From NCBI GenBank assembly GCA_016707485.1, contig JADJHN010000002.1, forward strand, positions 372,001 through 436,000: a stretch of DNA of 64,000 bases, written 5' to 3'. The position numbers were made by a program, and so were the translations under genes. The DNA comes from Lysobacterales bacterium (GTDB taxonomy: Bacteria > Pseudomonadota > Gammaproteobacteria > Xanthomonadales > Rhodanobacteraceae). Below, one piece after another: positions 35,816 to 45,959 of the stretch (position 1 is its first letter; each line of letters begins with the position of its first letter). The notes below the pieces were generated by a model. It saw nothing but the letters and a program-made list of their open reading frames with translations, made no database searches and had not been told where the DNA came from.

Positions 35816-38800
35816 ATGTCCGTTCCCGCCAGCCTGCTTTCGCCCGCCCTCGACACCGACTACACGCTCGATCACAAGTACACGCGCCGCGAAGGTCGCA
35901 TCTACCTGTCCGGCGTGCAGGCCCTGGTGCGCCTGCCGCTGATGCAGCAGATGCGCGACCGCGCGGCCGGCATCAACACCGCGGGCTTCATTTCCGGTTA
36001 CCGCGGCTCGCCGCTGGGCGGCTTCGACCTCGAGCTGTGGAAGGCGAAGAAGCACCTCAAGGCCTCGAACATCGAGTTCACCCCGGGCCTCAACGAGGAT
36101 CTTGGCGCGACCATGGTCTGGGGTACCCAGCAGACCAACCTGTTCGAAGGCGCCAAGTACGACGGCGTGTTTTCCATGTGGTACGGCAAGGGTCCCGGCG
36201 TCGATCGCTGCGGCGACGTGTTCAAGCACGGCAATGCCGCCGGCACCTCCAGGTTTGGCGGCGTGCTCGCGCTGGCGGCGGATGACCATGCCTGCCGCTC
36301 GTCGACCTTGCCGCACGGATCCGAACTTGAATTCGTCTCGGCAATGATGCCGATCCTGAATCCCGCCGGCGTCCAGGACATCCTCGACATGGGCCTGCTC
36401 GGCTGGGCCATGTCGCGCTTTACCGGGCGCTGGGTCGGCTTCAAGACCATCGCCGAAACCGTCGAATCCTCGGCCTCGGTCAACGTCAATCCGCACCAGC
36501 TCGATATCCTGCTGCCCGGCGAGGATTTCGTGCTGCCCGAAGGCGGCCTCAACATCCGCTGGCCGGATCCGCCGCTGAACCAGGAAATGCGCCTGCACCG
36601 CTACGCCGTGCAGGCAGCAACAGCCTTTGCGCGCGTGAACAAGATCGATCGCATCGTGCTCGATTCGCCACGCGCGCGGCTTGGCATCGTCACTACCGGC
36701 AAGAGCTACCTCGATGTGCTGCAGGCGCTGGAATACCTCGGCATCAGCGCGGCTGACGCACGCGAAATCGGCATCCGCGTCTACAAGATCGGCATGACCT
36801 GGCCGCTCGAACCCGTCGGCATCCGCGAGTTCGCCGATGGCCTTGAAGATGTCATCGTGGTCGAGGAAAAGCGTTCCTTCATCGAATCGCAGATGAAGGA
36901 ATACATGTACAACTGGACAACACGCCCGAGCGTGGTCGGCAAGTACGACGAGGACGGCAATTGGGTGCTGCCAAGCACCAACGAGCTGACCCCGGCAATG
37001 ATCGCCCTGGTCATTGCCAGGCGGCTGGCACGTTTTTTCAGCAGCGAGGCGATCCGCTCGCGCGTGGCCTGGATCGAGGCCAAGGAACAGGAACTGACCC
37101 TGCCGCGGGCGAATTTCCCGCGTGCCGCGCACTACTGCTCGGGTTGCCCGCACAACACCTCCACCGCCGTGCCGGAAGGCTCGCGTGCGCACGGCGGCAT
37201 CGGTTGCCATTACATGGTCACCTGGATGGATCGGCGCACCGACACGTTTTCGCACATGGGCGGCGAGGGCGCGACCTGGTGCGGCCAGGCGCCATTCACC
37301 GAAACCAAACACGTGTTCCAGAACCTCGGCGACGGCACCTATTTCCATTCCGGATCGCTGGCGATCCGCCAGGCAATCGCGGCCAAGGTCAACATCACCT
37401 ACAAGATCCTCTACAACGATGCCGTGGCAATGACCGGCGGCCAGCCGGTCGACGGCACCCTGACCGTGCCCGACATCGCCCATCAGATGCGCGCCGAGGG
37501 CGTGCAGACGATCATCGTTGTTTCGGATGACATAGAAAAATGGTCGAAACCCGAGATCTTCCCGGCCGGCGTCGAATTCATCCATCGTGACGAACTCGAT
37601 GCCGTACAGAAGCGCATGCGCGAGATCCCCGGCACTTCGGTGCTGATCTACGACCAGACATGTGCCACCGAGAAGCGCCGCCGGCGCAAGCGCGGCAAGC
37701 TGGAAGACCCAAAAAAGCGCGTATTCATCAATACCCTGGCCTGCGAGGGTTGCGGCGATTGCGGCGAGAAATCGTTCTGCGTCTCGGTGCTGCCGAAGGC
37801 GACCGAATACGGGCGCAAGCGCGAAATCGACCAATCGGGTTGCAACAAGGATTATTCCTGCGTCAAGGGCTTCTGCCCGAGTTTCGTCACCGTGCACGGC
37901 GGCAGCTTGAAGAAGGCCAGCAAGGCGGCTTCCGGCGCAGTTGATTTCAGCAGCTTGCCGTTGCCGATGTTTGCCTCGGATTTCGAGCGGCCGTGGAACA
38001 TCCTCGTCACCGGCATCGGCGGCACCGGCGTGGTCACCATTGGCGCGCTGATCGGCATGGCCGCGCATCTGGAAGGCAAGGGCAGTACCGTGCTCGACCA
38101 GACCGGACTTGCGCAGAAAGGTGGCGCGGTCACCTGCCACCTGCGCATTGCCAAGGATCCCGCCGACATCCACGCCGTGCGCATTGCCGCTGGCGAAGCC
38201 GACCTGGTGCTTGGCTGCGACATGGTCGTGGTCAACGACTACTGGGCGCTGTCGAAGATCCGCGCCAATCGCTCCAACGTCGTCCTCAACACCTACGAGG
38301 CGATGCCCGGCACCTTCACGACCAAACCCGACATGCAGTTCCCGGCGCAGCAGATCATTGATGCCGTGCGCACCGCACTGGAAGGCGACGAGCCCGAGCT
38401 GATCGACGCCACCCAGCTCGGCACCGCCCTGCTGGGTGACACGATTGCGGCCAACCTGTTCATGCTCGGCTATGCGTGGCAGAAGGGCTGGGTTCCGGTC
38501 AGCCTCGATTCGCTGATGCGTGCGATCGAACTCAACGGTGCCGCCATCGAAATGAACAAGAGCGCGTTCAACTGGGGTCGCATGGGCGCGCACGACATTG
38601 CCACCGTGCGCGGGGCCGCGGGCGTTGGCCCGACCAGGCTGCCTTCCGGAGCGATTCCGCTCAATCTGCCCATGCATCCGGCGAAGCCCGCCGCAAGGAT
38701 CGATGCCGTGTCGCCGCCGCGCGGCGCCGAAGCCCTCGATGATCTCGCCATCAGCGGCTCGCTCGATGAGCAGATTGCACGGCGCATCGAATTCCTCACT

Positions 38801-39412
38801 GGCTACCAGAATGCCGGCTATGCGAAGAAATACCAGGCGCTCATCGACAAGGTGCGTCGTGTCGAGCAGCAGAAGACTCCCGCCTTCACCAGCCTGACCC
38901 AGGCGGTCGCCCGCTACGCGTTCAAGCTGATGGCCTACAAGGACGAATACGAAGTTGCCCGCCTCTACACCAGCGGCGATTTCGAGAGGAAGATCCGCGA
39001 GACTTTCGAAGGCGACTACAGGATCCACTTCCATCTTGCACCGCCACTGCTGGCGAAAAGGGATGCGGACGGTCACCTGCGCAAGGCCGAATACGGTCCG
39101 TGGATGTTCAAGGCATTCCGCGTGCTGAGCAAGTTGAAGCGGCTGCGTGGCGGCGTCTTCGACATCTTTGGCTACAGCGCCGAGCGCAAGCTGGAACGCC
39201 AGCTCATCGTCGATTACTTCAAGCAGGTTGATGAACTGCTGGGCGGCCTCGACAACGACAACCACGCGCTGGCCATCGACATTGCCTCGGTGCCCGAACA
39301 CATCCGCGGTTACGGTCACATCAAGGAACGTTTCCACGCCGATGCCATGAAGCGCCAGGATGATTTGCTGCATGCCTGGCGCAACCCGTCGGCGGCACGC
39401 AGCGCGGCCTGA
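35816..39412 (+). CDS. Indolepyruvate ferredoxin oxidoreductase, fused alpha and gamma parts
   Basis: A 1198-residue single-chain 2-oxoacid:acceptor oxidoreductase that decarboxylates aryl pyruvates from Trp, Phe and Tyr breakdown to aryl-acetyl-CoA. Order of parts: N-terminal pyrimidine-binding region with SGYRGSPLGGFDLEL, TPP domain with CSGCPHNTST, GGIGCHYM and GGEGATW (about 440-600), an Fe-S-like Cys region (CEGCGDCG, then CNKDYSCVKGFC near 650-685), and a C-terminal gamma-type domain with TGIGGTGVVTIGALIGMAA (about 725). A TACAAT (35773-35778) lies 38 bases before the ATG. The ATG at 35816 is preferred over a TTG at 35786. It stands alone and encodes no separate ferredoxin. Confidence 0.95.
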   Translation: MSVPASLLSPALDTDYTLDHKYTRREGRIYLSGVQALVRLPLMQQMRDRAAGINTAGFISGYRGSPLGGFDLELWKAKKHLKASNIEFTPGLNEDLGATMVWGTQQTNLFEGAKYDGVFSMWYGKGPGVDRCGDVFKHGNAAGTSRFGGVLALAADDHACRSSTLPHGSELEFVSAMMPILNPAGVQDILDMGLLGWAMSRFTGRWVGFKTIAETVESSASVNVNPHQLDILLPGEDFVLPEGGLNIRWPDPPLNQEMRLHRYAVQAATAFARVNKIDRIVLDSPRARLGIVTTGKSYLDVLQALEYLGISAADAREIGIRVYKIGMTWPLEPVGIREFADGLEDVIVVEEKRSFIESQMKEYMYNWTTRPSVVGKYDEDGNWVLPSTNELTPAMIALVIARRLARFFSSEAIRSRVAWIEAKEQELTLPRANFPRAAHYCSGCPHNTSTAVPEGSRAHGGIGCHYMVTWMDRRTDTFSHMGGEGATWCGQAPFTETKHVFQNLGDGTYFHSGSLAIRQAIAAKVNITYKILYNDAVAMTGGQPVDGTLTVPDIAHQMRAEGVQTIIVVSDDIEKWSKPEIFPAGVEFIHRDELDAVQKRMREIPGTSVLIYDQTCATEKRRRRKRGKLEDPKKRVFINTLACEGCGDCGEKSFCVSVLPKATEYGRKREIDQSGCNKDYSCVKGFCPSFVTVHGGSLKKASKAASGAVDFSSLPLPMFASDFERPWNILVTGIGGTGVVTIGALIGMAAHLEGKGSTVLDQTGLAQKGGAVTCHLRIAKDPADIHAVRIAAGEADLVLGCDMVVVNDYWALSKIRANRSNVVLNTYEAMPGTFTTKPDMQFPAQQIIDAVRTALEGDEPELIDATQLGTALLGDTIAANLFMLGYAWQKGWVPVSLDSLMRAIELNGAAIEMNKSAFNWGRMGAHDIATVRGAAGVGPTRLPSGAIPLNLPMHPAKPAARIDAVSPPRGAEALDDLAISGSLDEQIARRIEFLTGYQNAGYAKKYQALIDKVRRVEQQKTPAFTSLTQAVARYAFKLMAYKDEYEVARLYTSGDFERKIRETFEGDYRIHFHLAPPLLAKRDADGHLRKAEYGPWMFKAFRVLSKLKRLRGGVFDIFGYSAERKLERQLIVDYFKQVDELLGGLDNDNHALAIDIASVPEHIRGYGHIKERFHADAMKRQDDLLHAWRNPSAARSAA

Positions 39413-39593
39413 CCACCGGCCGCCGGAATCCGACCGCCAATCTGAATGGGTCCGGTGCGAAATCCGATCTCGTGGCCCGGGTCACATATTCGTGGGCGGT
39501 CGTGCGGCACATTGCGCCTGCCTGTCGTCTCGGCCAGCAGCGATGCCGGGCCGGTTGATCGACCAGAAGTCTTGCGTATCCGAGGATCCAGCC

Positions 39594-39845
39594 ATGCCGT
39601 TAAAATTCGACGCTGATGAATTCGACAGCGCACTGCGCCAGATCAAGCAGCCGAAATCCGCGCCTGCCGCGAGTCCGAAAACGCTCGCACCACGGCCTGC
39701 CGACGAGCGCACGCAAAGCGAAGAATTCAAGTTGCGCATCATCACGGCGCGCGCCAAGTTGAAGTTGATGCGTGATCGCAGCGACGCCTTGCGCGATTCG
39801 TTGCAGCGGTTCCGCGCCCAGCAGGGCACCGCCAAGCGCGCCTGA
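39594..39845 (+). CDS. Small unrecognised charged protein
   Basis: An 83-residue protein (start MPLKFDADEFDSALRQIKQ) with an acidic head, a Pro/Ala-rich middle and a strongly helical basic C-terminal half (SEEFKLRIITARAKLKLMRD) that could form a coiled coil. GAGGAT lies 7 bases before the ATG. No signal peptide, membrane helix or known domain is visible. I do not recognise it. Confidence 0.6.
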   Translation: MPLKFDADEFDSALRQIKQPKSAPAASPKTLAPRPADERTQSEEFKLRIITARAKLKLMRDRSDALRDSLQRFRAQQGTAKRA

Positions 39846-39994
39846 TCCGGAATTCGTTACCGTCTGCACGCGCAATTGATCACGCAGCGCGCAGCAGCAA
39901 GCCGTGCGGGTCGCCATGGGCTTCGGCAAGCCTGTCCTGTGCGCGCCGAAAGGCCTGTCTGCAGCCTGCGGCCGGATTCAGCCTGAACGGATTT

Positions 39995-42448
39995 TTACTG
40001 TTCGAACCCGTCGGCAAAGATCACGTCGAGCTGACTGGCGCGGCATTCGGCGCCGCCGGACTCAACCACGATGTTGTCGATGGCCCAGCCGCTGCGGGTG
40101 ACGCTGCCATCGCTGCTCAGGCGAAAGCGCAGGCGAACGTCGGCGACATTGTCGGTCGAAGCCGGCAGGACAATGCGATTGGCTTGCCATGCCGTGCGGC
40201 CCGAGCATTGCCCGAGCGAGATCCAGTTGCCGCCGCCATTGACCGAAATCTCGACATTGCCGAAATCGTAGCCGGCCTCGGTGTCGCAGCGATCGTCGAA
40301 GCGCAGCACGCTGCCGGAAAATCCGCTGAAATCGAACGAGCGGGTCAGGCTGCGACTGGCGTTGTTGCCATAACCGGGCGTGGCCCAGACGAAGCTGGCA
40401 TTGCCGCTGGTGGTCGTGTTCCGCACCCACGGCGTTTCCGCGGTCCAGCCATTGCTCCCTGCTTCGACATCGTCGGCAAACAGGGTGCAGATGCTGAGCA
40501 AGGCAAAATTGCGCAGCTCGGAAGCGCCGCCCGTCAAGGTCACGCCGGCAAGATCCTCGGCCAGGTATCCCGGCGGAGCATCGACATGGATATCGACCGT
40601 GCCGGCACGCATCGAACGCGCATAGCTGCCATCGCCGGCGACGCTGAGGGTGCTGCGACTTTCGCCGCTGACCGGGTTGCGCACCTGGATGCTGGTCGCC
40701 AGTGGCGCACCATCGTGCAGGGCGGTGATCGTTCCGCTCAGGTCGGCAATCTCGCTGGCCTGGGCGACATCGATGAAGACCGCGTTCGGGCTACCCGCCT
40801 GAGCCGAGGCATCGGTGCCCTGCACGAACAGCAGGTGCTTGCCGCTGGCCAGGCCGTTGGTCGGGATGTCGGCGTGGACATTCTCCACCTTGCTGTCGAA
40901 TGCGCCATCACTGGCCGCAAGCGCGGCGACCGGCAGCGCGCCCTCCCATGGCAGGCCATCCAGATAAGCAGCCGCAGCGACGACGTTCTGGTCGGGTTCG
41001 GCACCATTGACGTCGTTGAATTGCGTGTCATCGATGCGCGCGCTCAAGCGCACGGGTGAGCCGGCCGCGACAAGATCCGGAGCCGCACTGATGGCGGTCA
41101 CATCGGGGCCGCTCGGCAAGCGATACGGTGCATGCAGGTTGCGCGCCGCATAGCGCAGGGCAGCGAGGTTGTCCGGAATGGTCTTGCTGGCCAACATCGA
41201 GCACGATTCAAAGAATGCCTGGTCCAGCTCGAAGGTGTAGGCCGGGGCACCGAGCAAGCCGTACATCGTATCGTCCGTGGTGCCGTCGGTCGGATAGAGC
41301 GTATCGGACTGTTCCGGCGAGTACTGGTTGAACCAGGCCATGCGTCGGCCGAGGGTGCGCAGGGCCGACCCGTTCGGGGCCGCGCTTGAGGTATCGCCCC
41401 ACGACCACAAGACCAGCTCCGCAAAGCTGTGCATGTCGATGAATATGCCGGCATAGTCGTCGGGTGCGGCCGCGCCCCCATCGCCAGCGACCGTCGGCGG
41501 GTTCATCGGGCCGGTCCTGCGATCGGGCAGCACGCCGCCACTGCACACGCCATCACTGCCGCAGGTGCCGGCAATGTAACGAACCAGGTTGTCGGTTTCC
41601 GGCTCCGACATGCGCGCCGGCCCACGGTAGGTCTCGTTGCAGATCGAACCACTGGAGCCGCCGTTGCCGGGCACGATGCCCCAATGGAACGGGAAATTGC
41701 GATTGAGGTCGATGCCCGAGGTATTGCCGCAACTTGCCGCGACCGTGTTGGTGTTCTTGCGCCAGGACAGCCCGGTCTCGGCTTTCTTGCGGCCATCCGG
41801 ATTGGCCTGCAGGATCAGGTGGAAGTTCTGGTGATCGACCAGCCAGGTGGCTTCGGCATCGCGGCCATAATTGTCGAGCAACCATTCGGCAAAATGCGTG
41901 CTGACCTCGGCCGGTGCGTATTCGCGCGCATGGATCGAACTGGTGACGACCATGTTCGGCTTGTCGGGGATGCTGGCGTCGGTGGCGGAATTGCCGATGC
42001 GCAAGACGCGCATCGCATAACCCTGGCTGGCATTCTGCGTGCGTTGCCAGGTGGGACCGATATCGATCACCTGGGCCAGGGTCGGATGGGCGGCGGCGAG
42101 GGCGTCCATGGTCTGGTAGGTTTCTTCGACCGTGCGATAGCAGGGATAGGCCGGAATGCCGTTGCGCGTATCGCTGAACGCCTCGGCGTAGAACTGGCGC
42201 ATGTTCGCCGTGGTGACCATGTCGATGCGGTACTCGACACCGAGTTCGTCAAGCAGGGCCAGCTGCGCGTCATCGGCAATCAGGCTGGCCGTGTGCAGCA
42301 CGCGATCGACTTTCAGGTGCTGGAAGTGCGGTGCGATGCGGGCCAGGTCGGCGGGCGTGCGCCAGGAAACATCCAGCGCCCATTCTTCGGCGTGTAACGA
42401 CGTGCTCGCGGCAACCGCCACGATCGCAGCAAGCAAGAACTGGCGCAT
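39995..42448 (-). CDS. Secreted M14 zinc carboxypeptidase with IFADGFE C-terminus
   Basis: An 817-residue secreted metallopeptidase. Signal peptide 1-20 (FLLAAIVAVAASTSLHA). The M14 domain (about 100-425) shows the zinc ligands in SSIHAREYAPAE (HxxE near 171) and DMHSF (near 341), substrate-binding NPDGRKKAETGLSWRKN and GIDLNRNFPFHWG, and the catalytic Glu in TFELDQ (near 406). Beta-rich C-terminal regions follow, the last with a jelly-roll pattern (SDGSVTRSGWAIDNI). The end is ASQLDVIFADGFEQ. It cuts C-terminal residues from peptides outside the cell. The ATG at 42448 follows GGGGAA. Confidence 0.92.
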   Translation of the reverse strand: MRQFLLAAIVAVAASTSLHAEEWALDVSWRTPADLARIAPHFQHLKVDRVLHTASLIADDAQLALLDELGVEYRIDMVTTANMRQFYAEAFSDTRNGIPAYPCYRTVEETYQTMDALAAAHPTLAQVIDIGPTWQRTQNASQGYAMRVLRIGNSATDASIPDKPNMVVTSSIHAREYAPAEVSTHFAEWLLDNYGRDAEATWLVDHQNFHLILQANPDGRKKAETGLSWRKNTNTVAASCGNTSGIDLNRNFPFHWGIVPGNGGSSGSICNETYRGPARMSEPETDNLVRYIAGTCGSDGVCSGGVLPDRRTGPMNPPTVAGDGGAAAPDDYAGIFIDMHSFAELVLWSWGDTSSAAPNGSALRTLGRRMAWFNQYSPEQSDTLYPTDGTTDDTMYGLLGAPAYTFELDQAFFESCSMLASKTIPDNLAALRYAARNLHAPYRLPSGPDVTAISAAPDLVAAGSPVRLSARIDDTQFNDVNGAEPDQNVVAAAAYLDGLPWEGALPVAALAASDGAFDSKVENVHADIPTNGLASGKHLLFVQGTDASAQAGSPNAVFIDVAQASEIADLSGTITALHDGAPLATSIQVRNPVSGESRSTLSVAGDGSYARSMRAGTVDIHVDAPPGYLAEDLAGVTLTGGASELRNFALLSICTLFADDVEAGSNGWTAETPWVRNTTTSGNASFVWATPGYGNNASRSLTRSFDFSGFSGSVLRFDDRCDTEAGYDFGNVEISVNGGGNWISLGQCSGRTAWQANRIVLPASTDNVADVRLRFRLSSDGSVTRSGWAIDNIVVESGGAECRASQLDVIFADGFEQ

Positions 42449-42663
42449 GCAAGGTTCCCCGGGGCCGAAAAGCGGCACATCCTAGCAGCAGAACCCCCCA
42501 CCTGAACCGACGAAATCGACAGAATCAATCGAACCATTGACGAATATCAACTCAACCGGCGGCACGGCCAGGCAACCGGGATTGTCCGCCGCGGGTGCCT
42601 CATGCCGCCGATCAGCCAGATCTTGCCGAGGCCGCCGGGCCGCAGCCGACACACGCTCATGTC

Positions 42664-43971
42664 CTACGGCGCGTAGCCCAGATAATCCAGACTGGCCTGG
42701 AGCATCGCTGCAGTGGCGGTCTTCAAGGCCCCTTCATCGACGAAGAAGCGCGGCGAATGGTTGAAGGCGACCTTGTCGGTATCCTGATCCTTCGGCGTAC
42801 CGCCGACAAAGAAATACACGCTGGGTGCCTTGGCACCAAGGCCGAGCAAAGGGAAATCCTCGGAGGCGGTCCAGCGCGCCGCCTCGAGCACCGAGTCCTT
42901 GCCGAGCACGTTCTGCAGGCTGCTGCGTACGCGTCCGGTCAAGGCCGGATCGTTGAAGTTGACCGGATTGCTGCCGCTGGCGGTCGGCACTTGCATGTCG
43001 ATGCTGGCACCGTGGGCCTTGGCCACGTGCTCGGCGACCTGGCGCAGTTCGGCCAGGGCCTGGTCGCGCATGCCGGTATCGAAGGCGCGGATGGTGCCCT
43101 GCAGGGACGCGCTGTCGGGCACGATGTTGAAACGCTGGCCGCCATCGAAGATGCCGAAGGTCAGCACCACGGGATCCTTGTTGATATCCATGCGCCGGCT
43201 GACGATCGACTGCGCAGCCATGACGATATCGGCTCCGGCGACAATCGGATCGATGCCGCGCCAGGGTGTTGCGCCGTGCGTCTGCAGGCCATGCACGGTC
43301 ATGCGGAACGTATCCGAACTGGCCATGATGCCGCCGGCGCGCAGGGCCACCGTGCCGACGTGATAGGACGAGGTGACATGCATGCCGAACACGGCGTCGG
43401 GTTGGAAATCCTTGAACACGCCTTGCTTGACCATCAGCTCGGCACCGCCTTCTTCGCCGGGCGGCGCACCTTCCTCGGCCGGCTGGAAGATCATCATCAC
43501 CTCACCGGGCAGATCCTTGCGCACCGCAGCCAATGCACTGGCGACGCCCAGCGTGGTCGCGGTATGCACATCGTGGCCACAGGCGTGCATGACGCCGACT
43601 TCCTTGCCGAGGTATTCGCCCCTGGCCTTGGAGGCAAACGGCAAGTCGACTTCCTCGGTCACCGGCAAGGCATCGATGTCGGCGCGAATCGCCAGCTTCG
43701 GCCCGGGTTTGCCACCCTTGAGCACGCCGATGACGCCGGTATGCGCGATGCCGGCATGCACCTCGTAACCCAGCTTCTTCAATTCGGCGGCAACGAGCCT
43801 GGCCGTGCGCGTCTCGCGATTGCTGAGCTCGGGATGTTCGTGGATGTCACGACGCAGCGCGGTGATGTGCGCGAGCCGCGCATCGACCATGCCCTCGACG
43901 GAGCTTTCCGCGGCACCCGCGACCGGCGCACAGCAAAGGCAAACACAAGCGGCAAGCAGGCGGCGATGCAT
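42664..43971 (-). CDS. Secreted M20 amidohydrolase (hippurate/IAA-amino acid hydrolase type)
   Basis: A 435-residue metallo-amidohydrolase with a signal peptide (LLAACVCLCCAPVAGAA). Metal ligands of the M20 family are visible in MHACGHDVHT and PAEEGAPPGEEGGAE, and later MHVTS. The dimerisation region GLQTHGATPWRGIDP is typical of the HipO/AbgB group, which cleave N-acyl or N-aryl amino acids. The signal peptide suggests periplasmic action. The true substrate is unknown. It starts 155 bases past the zapE stop, with both on the minus strand. Confidence 0.92.
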   Translation of the reverse strand: MHRRLLAACVCLCCAPVAGAAESSVEGMVDARLAHITALRRDIHEHPELSNRETRTARLVAAELKKLGYEVHAGIAHTGVIGVLKGGKPGPKLAIRADIDALPVTEEVDLPFASKARGEYLGKEVGVMHACGHDVHTATTLGVASALAAVRKDLPGEVMMIFQPAEEGAPPGEEGGAELMVKQGVFKDFQPDAVFGMHVTSSYHVGTVALRAGGIMASSDTFRMTVHGLQTHGATPWRGIDPIVAGADIVMAAQSIVSRRMDINKDPVVLTFGIFDGGQRFNIVPDSASLQGTIRAFDTGMRDQALAELRQVAEHVAKAHGASIDMQVPTASGSNPVNFNDPALTGRVRSSLQNVLGKDSVLEAARWTASEDFPLLGLGAKAPSVYFFVGGTPKDQDTDKVAFNHSPRFFVDEGALKTATAAMLQASLDYLGYAP

Positions 43972-44125
43972 GGCAATCTCCCGGAAGTCAGCGCGCAGTC
44001 AAACGCAGACGCGTCGCGGATGCAACTGGCGGGTTGGATGTACTCATGGCCATCAATTTCGTGGAGCGACGCTTGATGCCTCTTCGCAGCGCAGGAAGAT
44101 CATCGCGACCAAGGAGATCAGGTCA

Positions 44126-45220
44126 CTAGCCCCTGTGTTCCAGCGCCAGGTATTCCTCGCTCTGCATTTCGATCAGGCGTGATTCGGTGCGGGCGAAGAC
44201 GGCGCGATGACGGCGGCCATCGTAGAGGTCGATGATCGGCACGGCGGCGGAGAGAACGAGCTTGACGGCATGGTCGTAGAGTTCATCGACCAGTTCGACG
44301 AAGCGTTGCGCGGCGTCTTCGGTTTGCGGCGTGAACTCGGGAACGCGCGAGATCAGCACCGTGTGATACGAACGAGCCAGGTAGATGTAGTCGGCAACCC
44401 CGCGTGGGCCATCGCAGAGCGCATCGAACTCGAACCAGATCGCGCCATCGCTTTCGCGCTTCACCGGCACCGGCCGGTCGTTGATGCTGAGGCTGAAATC
44501 GACACGTTCGGCCGCGTGCGCGACGCGATGGAAGATTGCCTTCATGGCGCGCTCGGCAGCAGCGTCGGGCGGGGTCAGGTAGACCGGCGCCTGCTTGAGC
44601 GCACGCAGGCGCCAATCGGTCGCGGAAACCAGTTCGAGGATTTCGCAGTGCTTCTCGATCAGGGCGATGGCCGGCAGGAATCGCTCGCGCTGCAGGCCAT
44701 CCTTGTACAGGTTTGCCGGCGCGGTGTTGGAGGTCGTCACCAGCATCACGCCATCGGCAAACAATGCCTTGAACAGGTTGCCGAGGATCATCGCATCGCC
44801 GATATCCAGCACGAAGAACTCATCCAGACAAAGCACGCGCGTCTTCGCCGCGATGCGCCGGGCAACTTCGCGCAAGGGATCGCTGTGCCCGGTCAAGGCG
44901 CGCAGCTCGGCGTGGATGCCTTGCATGAAACGATGGAAATGCACACGGGACTTTTCCTCGATCGGCAAGGACTCGAAGAACAGATCCATCAGAAAGGTCT
45001 TGCCGCGACCGACGCTGCCCCACAGGTAAAGGCCCTGCGGCGTTGCCGCCTTCTGCCCGCGCAGGCGCTGCCACATGGACAACGGCTGATCCGCGCCAAG
45101 CGCCTCGAACATGCGATCGAAAGCGCGCAATGCAGGCTGCTGGGCAGGGTCGCCTTGCCACGCCGCGTCGGCAACGCCCTGCGCATAGCGCGCACTCGGG
45201 CACAGCGAAACCGGGCTCAT
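44126..45220 (-). CDS. zapE: Cell-division protein ZapE (AFG1-like ATPase)
   Basis: A 364-residue P-loop ATPase. Walker A is GLYLWGSVGRGKTFLMD, Walker B VLCLDEFFVLDIGDAM, with TTSNTAPANLYKDGLQRERF as sensor region. ZapE acts at the division septum late in constriction in E. coli. Length is normal for the family. Its start overlaps the stop of the upstream alpha/beta hydrolase by four bases (ATGA), so the two are coupled. Confidence 0.95.
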   Translation of the reverse strand: MSPVSLCPSARYAQGVADAAWQGDPAQQPALRAFDRMFEALGADQPLSMWQRLRGQKAATPQGLYLWGSVGRGKTFLMDLFFESLPIEEKSRVHFHRFMQGIHAELRALTGHSDPLREVARRIAAKTRVLCLDEFFVLDIGDAMILGNLFKALFADGVMLVTTSNTAPANLYKDGLQRERFLPAIALIEKHCEILELVSATDWRLRALKQAPVYLTPPDAAAERAMKAIFHRVAHAAERVDFSLSINDRPVPVKRESDGAIWFEFDALCDGPRGVADYIYLARSYHTVLISRVPEFTPQTEDAAQRFVELVDELYDHAVKLVLSAAVPIIDLYDGRRHRAVFARTESRLIEMQSEEYLALEHRG

Positions 45221-45915
45221 GCCGGGTCGTTCGCCTTCGGCAGGTACGCGCGCATCGCGTTCTTCACCGCACCACGCAGATCCATCAAGCGCCGATGGAA
45301 GAAATGGCTGGTTTCCGGCATGCGCACCAGATGCGGCGATACGTCGAGACTTTCGACCCAGTCGAAGACCAGCTGCGGATCGACGACTTCATCTTCCTCG
45401 CCCTGCACCACAAGCCACGGGCAATCGGGCAAATCGATGGCATCGAAATCCCAGCGCCCGACCGGTGGCGCGATCGTGATCAGGGCATCGGCATCCAGTG
45501 TCTTGGCGTTGCGCAAAGCGACATAGCTGCCGAACGAGAATCCCGCCAGCCAAAGCGGCGCCTCGGGCCGCACCGTGCGCGCCCAGCGCACCACGCTGGC
45601 CAGATCATCGCTTTCGCCCTCTCCCTCATCAAATGTGCCCCCGGACTTGCCGATGCCGCGGAAATTGAAGCGCACGGTATCCAGGCCAAGTTCGCGCAAC
45701 GAGCGCTCGATGATGGTGACCACCTTGTTGTGCATGGTGCCGCCATGCAGGGGATGCGGGTGGCAAATGACGGCAATACCGGCAGGCGGTGACTTCGCCC
45801 GTGTTTCAGCGGGCTCGCAGGCTACCTCGAGATCGCCGACCGGCCCCGGCAGCAGGAAGCTTGCGGATTCGCGTGGAAACTCCGTCGGCGCGGAACGGGA
45901 AGATTCGTTGCTCAT
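45217..45915 (-). CDS. Alpha/beta hydrolase of the COG2945 type
   Basis: A 232-residue serine hydrolase fold. It has VICHPHPLHGGTMHNKVVT, the nucleophile elbow AGFSFGSYVAL, and the acidic and His positions in VQGEEDEVVDPQ and PETSHFFHRRL. The family is widespread in proteobacteria, with unclear natural substrates. The ATG at 45915 was chosen over a nearby ATG at 45924; neither has a strong SD. Divergent from the ACP phosphodiesterase gene. Confidence 0.88.
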   Translation of the reverse strand: MSNESSRSAPTEFPRESASFLLPGPVGDLEVACEPAETRAKSPPAGIAVICHPHPLHGGTMHNKVVTIIERSLRELGLDTVRFNFRGIGKSGGTFDEGEGESDDLASVVRWARTVRPEAPLWLAGFSFGSYVALRNAKTLDADALITIAPPVGRWDFDAIDLPDCPWLVVQGEEDEVVDPQLVFDWVESLDVSPHLVRMPETSHFFHRRLMDLRGAVKNAMRAYLPKANDPA

Positions 45916-45959
45916 GGTGCGCATGATACCGTGAAGCCTGTTCCGCGCCCGCCGTGCCG

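Noticed and set aside
35549..39373. A 1274-codon minus-strand open frame
   Set aside because: Antisense to the indolepyruvate oxidoreductase gene, with Asp/His/Gly-rich mirror composition and no domain.
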